Source: Gnetum montanum (lineage: Eukaryota > Streptophyta > Gnetopsida > Gnetales > Gnetaceae). Taken from it: DNA of 64,000 nucleotides. The notes beneath the pieces were generated by a model. It worked only from the letters and a program-made list of their open reading frames with translations. It did not search any database and had not been told where the DNA came from. Below, piece by piece: positions 60,199 through 64,000 of this stretch. The translations under genes and the position numbers were made by a program. The stretch spans positions 323,524 through 387,523 of the forward strand of contig MNCI01000996.1 in the NCBI GenBank assembly GCA_015680685.1, read 5' to 3'. Position 1 is the stretch's first letter. Every line of letters starts with the position of its first letter.

Positions 60199-60986
60199 GG
60201 CTTATTGGCTAGGACCTTCACTAGTAAAGGTGAAAGGCAACTTGGTGAACTACTAGAAAGACATAGTTATATTGCTAAAAATGGCTTAAAGTAGGCTATA
60301 AATGATAAAACAAAGGTATATTCTAGTGAATGAAATTCAAAAACATTTAAAAGAAAAATGAAGTACCTACTATAATTAGTAAGTTGGGAGTAAGGAGGAT
60401 TTTTCCCTTTACCAAAAATAAAAAGCTAAGAATGTTGGTATTAAGCCTCATCCAAGTTGGCCTTCCAACTACCTCTATGCTAGGTATGGTAGGGGAGGAA
60501 AGAAGGGAGTTCTGATGATGGGAATCTCAAACCTTTTAATCCAATGTTAATGAGGGGGAAGGTTAAAAACAAAAGTGGAAAGTTAATCTTTTTCCACTAA
60601 AACTAGTTTTAGCAAGTTACCAATTTTCTTAGCTATGAAAGTTAGGGGAAAGTTAACTTTTGAAAGTTTGATGGTTTCTAAAAGGGTTGCACCACCAACT
60701 TTAGAAACTGGAAAAAATTGGCATTAAAAAGAAAGAAAAAATGTGGAAAGATTTCAATGTCAGCTTTGGACTCAAAAATTCATAGCAAGTAATTTGAAAA
60801 AACACCCCCCTAACCACATGTAACTTTCACATTGCAATACTAGTCACAAGGGGAAAAGAGCAGCATTGGTTTTTCAAAGTTTTAGCTACAAAAAAATACT
60901 TTCAACTTGTGATGTTATCTATGAAAAATATAGATCTAGTTACAAAAATTTGGTTGAGACCCTCCTTCCAGTGCCAAGAAAACTAT
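60199..60986 (-). other. Leader of element C
   Basis: At the LTR edge the minus strand reads ATAGTTTTCTTGGCACTGG, aligned with the PBS regions of the other elements. Unlike A, B, E and F there is no clear minisatellite; instead there are a few AAAGTTAACTTT-type short inverted motifs (about 60,580-60,660). No gene is seen. Confidence 0.5.
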
Positions 60987-61673
60987 TGTAATCAGAAAAA
61001 TTGATCGCTAGAAAACTGATGAATCCAGTGTAGAAACCTCAACCTATAATCCACAAGGCCTCCAAGAAATGGAATTCCAGGAGCCCTAGCTGATCTAATA
61101 GATCAACCAAGGACTTACGAGGACTTGAAAAATAAGGTAATAAAAATAGAGTGCAAAAACTGATAACAAATCTAAATAATGCACGAAAAAAAACAAATGT
61201 ATTTTACACATAGAACCCAAAACCTAAAAAATTTATTAAAAAGGAATAAAGAATAAGTTAGAGAAATATGTACAAATGGTGGCTGAGTGGGTAGTAGTGA
61301 GATTCACATGGATAGGGTCCAAGGTTCATTGAAGTTAATGCAGTCAACTCCACAAGCTGGATGTGCTACCACTCCTAATGCTAGTGACCCTCCTGTGTTG
61401 CTACTTCAAATATATAACGTTGGCAATGGTGAAAGTTAATAAGTGTTAAGGATGCAAGCTACCCAAGTGCTCTATACTAGGAGTTGGAAATCCCAAAAGT
61501 GTAGTGTGGAGCCTAAAAACTTACAAATGGAGTGTTAAAATCTAGCTTTTGTGGCTTCCACATTTGGGGCATGCAATATCTACACCTAGGGAAAAAGCTT
61601 CTAAGCTAAGGGGAAACCCCCCATCACTCCACATGAGGGGTAGGTAAGATTTACCCCTGCAAATGTTTTCAAC
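60987..61673 (-). repeat. 5' LTR of element C, partial
   Basis: Matches 50,521-51,700 but lacks a block equivalent to about 51,055-51,570, which includes the TATA box. It is cut at 61,673 by D2. Shared phrases include 'GCTACCCAAGTGCTCTAT' and 'CTAAGGGGAAACCCCCCATC' (with one base difference). Confidence 0.75.
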
Positions 61674-62781
61674 TGATGAGTGGCGAGGTACCCCTACACT
61701 CAACCATACGAATACGAGCGTGCATGCGTGATCCGGTCGAACTCTGCAGACTAAATGCCTTAATGCCACAAGAAACACTTGGGGTTAATCATTCATTGTC
61801 TTCCCAGCCTTACTTGTATGTGTCACAGTGTATGGTTAAGCAAGTATGAGGTATGTGATTTTTTTGGTATTTTCTAGTTTATCGCCTATGCTATGAGAAG
61901 AAGGGGTGAGAAACTAAGATAACTCTAACTAAGATCCTAAGTCTAATTTAACTAGCGTCAGCATCCGTTCCCACTTACCGGACACACCCTGAACTATGAA
62001 ACTGTGGCTTACCAAACGCTAACCGTTACTGGGATCGCCACACGTAACGCAAGTGCTCGAAGTGGTCGTACTAAGACACCTATTTAGCCTAAGTGTGATA
62101 AGCAGTCGATTCCTTAGCTAGCCGTACACACCCGTGGGTGCTTGTAACTAAGTCGTACTTATCACACGTCTAGCCTAGAAATGAGCAGCTGATTCCTCAA
62201 CTAGCCATACACATTGGACTACTACTGGGATTACCAAGCGTAGAATCCTGGAATACGCTACTGGGTTACCAAGCAATCTGATGCTTGTAGTTAAGTTGTA
62301 CTCATGCGTTGCGACAAGCAGCCGATTCCTTGATTAGCTGTACACATCCGTGGATGCTCGTAATCAAGTCGTACTTGTACGCACTAGGAAAGTAGTAAAT
62401 AAACAGCAATAAATAAAGCCATGTGCTACAAGGTTTATCCAATCAAGTTCATCTTTATTACCATACACAACTTGGGTTTAGGTTACAAGTTGCTCGAATA
62501 AAGAGTCGTTCACTCTAGGACTACTACTGCGGGCACATGGGAAAAATTCTAACTCTAGAGTGATCAATCTACCAAAGCTTCGCTACTTCTAGCCAGGATT
62601 GGGAAATGAAGGGAGTGCCGCCTCTTATTTATAGATATGGTGGCGGACCGCAATATCACATACGCGATATCGCAGGGAAAGAAGCGATATCGCGTACGCG
62701 ATATCGCAGGGGATGCGATATCACGGCGGTCGCAATATCACATACGCGATATCGTGGCATAGTGCATGTTGCATCTCATCA
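61674..62781 (-). repeat. 3' LTR of D2 (1,108 bp)
   Basis: Homologous along its length to D1 (27,304-28,276), inverted, but 135 bp longer. The extra length falls in the block around 62,195-62,350, where an internal repeat ('AGCAGCYGATTCCT...TAGCYGTACACA...GTCGTACTT') occurs three times, against two in D1. A minus-strand TATA box (TATAAATA) occupies 62,626-62,633. Confidence 0.9.
62643..62757 (-). promoter_or_regulatory. U3 GCGATATCGC palindrome cluster of D2
   Basis: Within about 115 bases there are at least five copies of GCGATATCGC or one-base variants (e.g. 'ACGCGATATCGCAGG', 'AAGCGATATCGCGTACG', 'ATGCGATATCACGG'), in part alternating with 'GCAATATCACATAC'. They sit directly upstream of the TATA box in transcription order, as in D1, suggesting conserved promoter or silencing-related sites. 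Confidence 0.65.
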
Positions 62782-64000
62782 TACCCCCATGACTGAATGA
62801 AAACTCATCCTCGAGTTCCTTACAATAATATCAGGTAGGTATGGGATTATTAGGGAAAATGGAACTAATGGGATGACATGTGAACGGGTCTTTATTACAA
62901 GACTTGACAAAACTGGTGTTCATGACAACAAGGTTGAACACCTTATTACAATGACATCAGGCCATAGTTGGCAACTGTAGAGAAAGAGAGAGATAGAAAG
63001 AAGTGTTGTTATTGCCAACGCCAAGATTGCGTCCTTTGTTGTCCATCCGTAAGCGCATTATCAATCTTGCTCCTTGCATAGCTGCTTCAACGTTGCTCCA
63101 TTCCAAGTGTTTGCTCCAGCTCTAGATCCAATTTGTTGTTGTATGATTGCCATCTACACACACAACACAATCATATATTAGCAAGGGTAATTGAATTATT
63201 AAGTAAATAATACCTTGCTTCGGGGTAGGTTCATTGGCTAAGTTGTGGTATGGCTGATATGGATCTGGGAATATGTAGATGATGACTACTGAAGGTGTAG
63301 GGGTTAGGAAGAGAAATGAAAAAAATTTGGGGCTTAGGAGAAAAATCGAAAAAGTAGGCCTCGTACCCCCATGACTAATCGTGAACCTCCGGTAGCGGTA
63401 GAATGGAGAAAGAAAAGGAGTAATAAAGATAGGTAAAAAGGGACAACTATGGCATTAGTGAAGGGGATGTCAAGATGAAAATGAACAAAAATAATCAATT
63501 GTAAAATGTTAAAGAAAATAAGTTAACTAATGCCCCAAATAGGAATGTCAGTGGGTCCTCCCCAAAGCAGGCTCATGCCCTTAATGCCCTGACAATCCCA
63601 CATTCAAAGAGTCCGTAGGCTCTAGGAATGTCCTTTGGAACAAGAGTTAAAGTCTTAACTAGAAGAATTTACCAAAAAGAAAACAAAGCATCAACCAAAA
63701 TATATACTAATGATACAACCGACAATGAGGTGAACAATGGAGAGAAGGATGGGAAGAAGATAAGTGGAATGGAATCCCAAGAACAAGGTGGTGTACAGCC
63801 CCTTGTGTGTTATATGATTAATGTAACTTGGCAAATCTCATCCCAACACCGGCTCAAACTGACCACTTCCAATGACTTCACATCAATGCAGTTGGTTAAA
63901 TCATCCACTTGGATAACAAGGATGCACCTTCGAGAGTCACCACCATTCCAACGAAACAAAGGAGAGAATGGGAAGCGAGAAGGGCCTTAGTTAGAGGGAA
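62782..64000 (-). other. Internal 3' region of D2, with an intron-like structure
   Basis: No family-level protein match is recognised. On the minus strand 'CGAAGCAAG|GTATTATT' (around 63,211-63,224) and 'TGTGTGTGTAG|ATGGCAATC' (around 63,145-63,165) form a plausible intron of about 60-70 bases, followed by 'MAIIQQQIGSRAGANTWNGA' before a stop. A 120-codon open frame on + at 63,628-63,990 is hydrophilic and unrecognised. Either this is an unusual 3' region of the element, or host gene material lies next to it. Confidence 0.35.

Larger units (their letters stand above)
50521..61673 (-). mobile_element. Element C: Tat-like retrotransposon that lost pol, nested in B
   Basis: Two copies of an LTR in the same direction (50,521 to about 51,830 and 60,987-61,673) bracket, read on the minus strand, leader, gag and protease; the antisense gene lies on + next to the left LTR. 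RT, both RNase H domains, integrase, the palindrome array, exon 1 of the antisense gene and the PPT are missing: the left LTR's 5' end is joined almost directly to intron 1. The right (5') LTR is cut at 61,673 by element D2, so its remainder is beyond the window. The left LTR starts exactly where pol of B stops being readable. The pentamer before it is TATAT (50,516-50,520). Confidence 0.75.
61674..64000 (-). mobile_element. Element D2: 3' part of a younger LTR retrotransposon, continuing out of the window
   Basis: An LTR at 61,674-62,781 (minus strand TGATGAGATGC...CACTCATCA) has no matching target duplication (TCAAC before, TACCC after), and on its inner side the minus strand reads CAGTCATGGGGGTA, a fair polypurine tract. 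So this is the 3' LTR of an element whose body lies to the right, and 62,782-64,000 is the 3' part of its internal region. It inserted into the 5' LTR of C. CpG is much more frequent than elsewhere in the window, apart from D1, which fits a younger age. The superfamily is not certain. Confidence 0.75.

Noticed and set aside
61674-62781. D2 LTR as a second solo LTR
   Set aside because: Flanking pentamers TCAAC and TACCC do not match, and a purine tract lies on the inner side, so it is better read as the 3' LTR of an element running out of the window.
63628-63990. A 120-codon open frame on +
   Set aside because: Hydrophilic and Lys/Asn/Thr-rich with no recognisable motif, opposite to the direction of D2. 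It could be chance; kept only as a note within the D2 internal region.

Overview
This is plant nuclear DNA made almost wholly of decayed LTR retrotransposons. I found no intact host gene, no rRNA or tRNA gene, no CRISPR array and no bacterial-type feature. The pol remnants have the order RT, RNase H, a second (archaeal-like) RNase H, then integrase with a C2-proximal GPF-like end, which is characteristic of the plant Ty3/gypsy Tat group (the Tat/Ogre-like elements). Most coding regions are broken by stops that look like C-to-T changes (CAG, CGA or TGG to stop), and CpG is rare, as expected of old, methylated heterochromatin in a large seed-plant genome. The species cannot be named from the sequence.

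The window can be read as one nested stack, with insertion order fixed by which element interrupts which. (1) G, the oldest visible remnant: a 3' end plus LTR at 1-1,326 (+). (2) F (+) begins at 1,327. It is interrupted in gag by A (4,018-24,582, -), in a non-coding stretch by a solo LTR of an unrelated family (D1, 27,304-28,276), and in its antisense gene by B, which starts at 28,727 (+). (3) B is interrupted in gag by E (32,751-36,123, +), a gag-only deletion derivative with a perfect target duplication TAAAG, and at the last codons of pol by C (50,521 onward, -). (4) C has lost all of pol and is itself cut in its 5' LTR by D2 (61,674 to the window end, -), the youngest and most CpG-rich sequence here. 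G, F, A, B, E and C all belong to one related family, so the family has repeatedly inserted into itself.

A and B show the full element plan: LTR, leader with minisatellite, gag, protease, then an insert of about 8-9 kb between protease and reverse transcriptase, then pol, PPT and LTR. The insert holds (a) an intron-containing gene on the opposite strand and (b) an array of roughly 185-bp repeats, each carrying a near-perfect palindrome. The antisense gene has about eight exons in A, with exon lengths and splice positions closely matched in B and partly in C; a 3' fragment survives in F. Its second exon resembles an FCP1/NLI-interacting-factor (HAD) phosphatase domain whose catalytic acids are missing; the later exons encode an unknown domain and charged coiled-coil segments. 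An antisense, spliced, cellular-type gene kept between PR and RT across at least four copies is the most unusual thing in the window.

The D family LTRs carry clusters of GCGATATCGC-type palindromes just upstream of a TATA box, and an internal repeat that differs in copy number between the two LTRs. All boundaries were read by eye; those supported by target duplications (E and D1) are the firmest.
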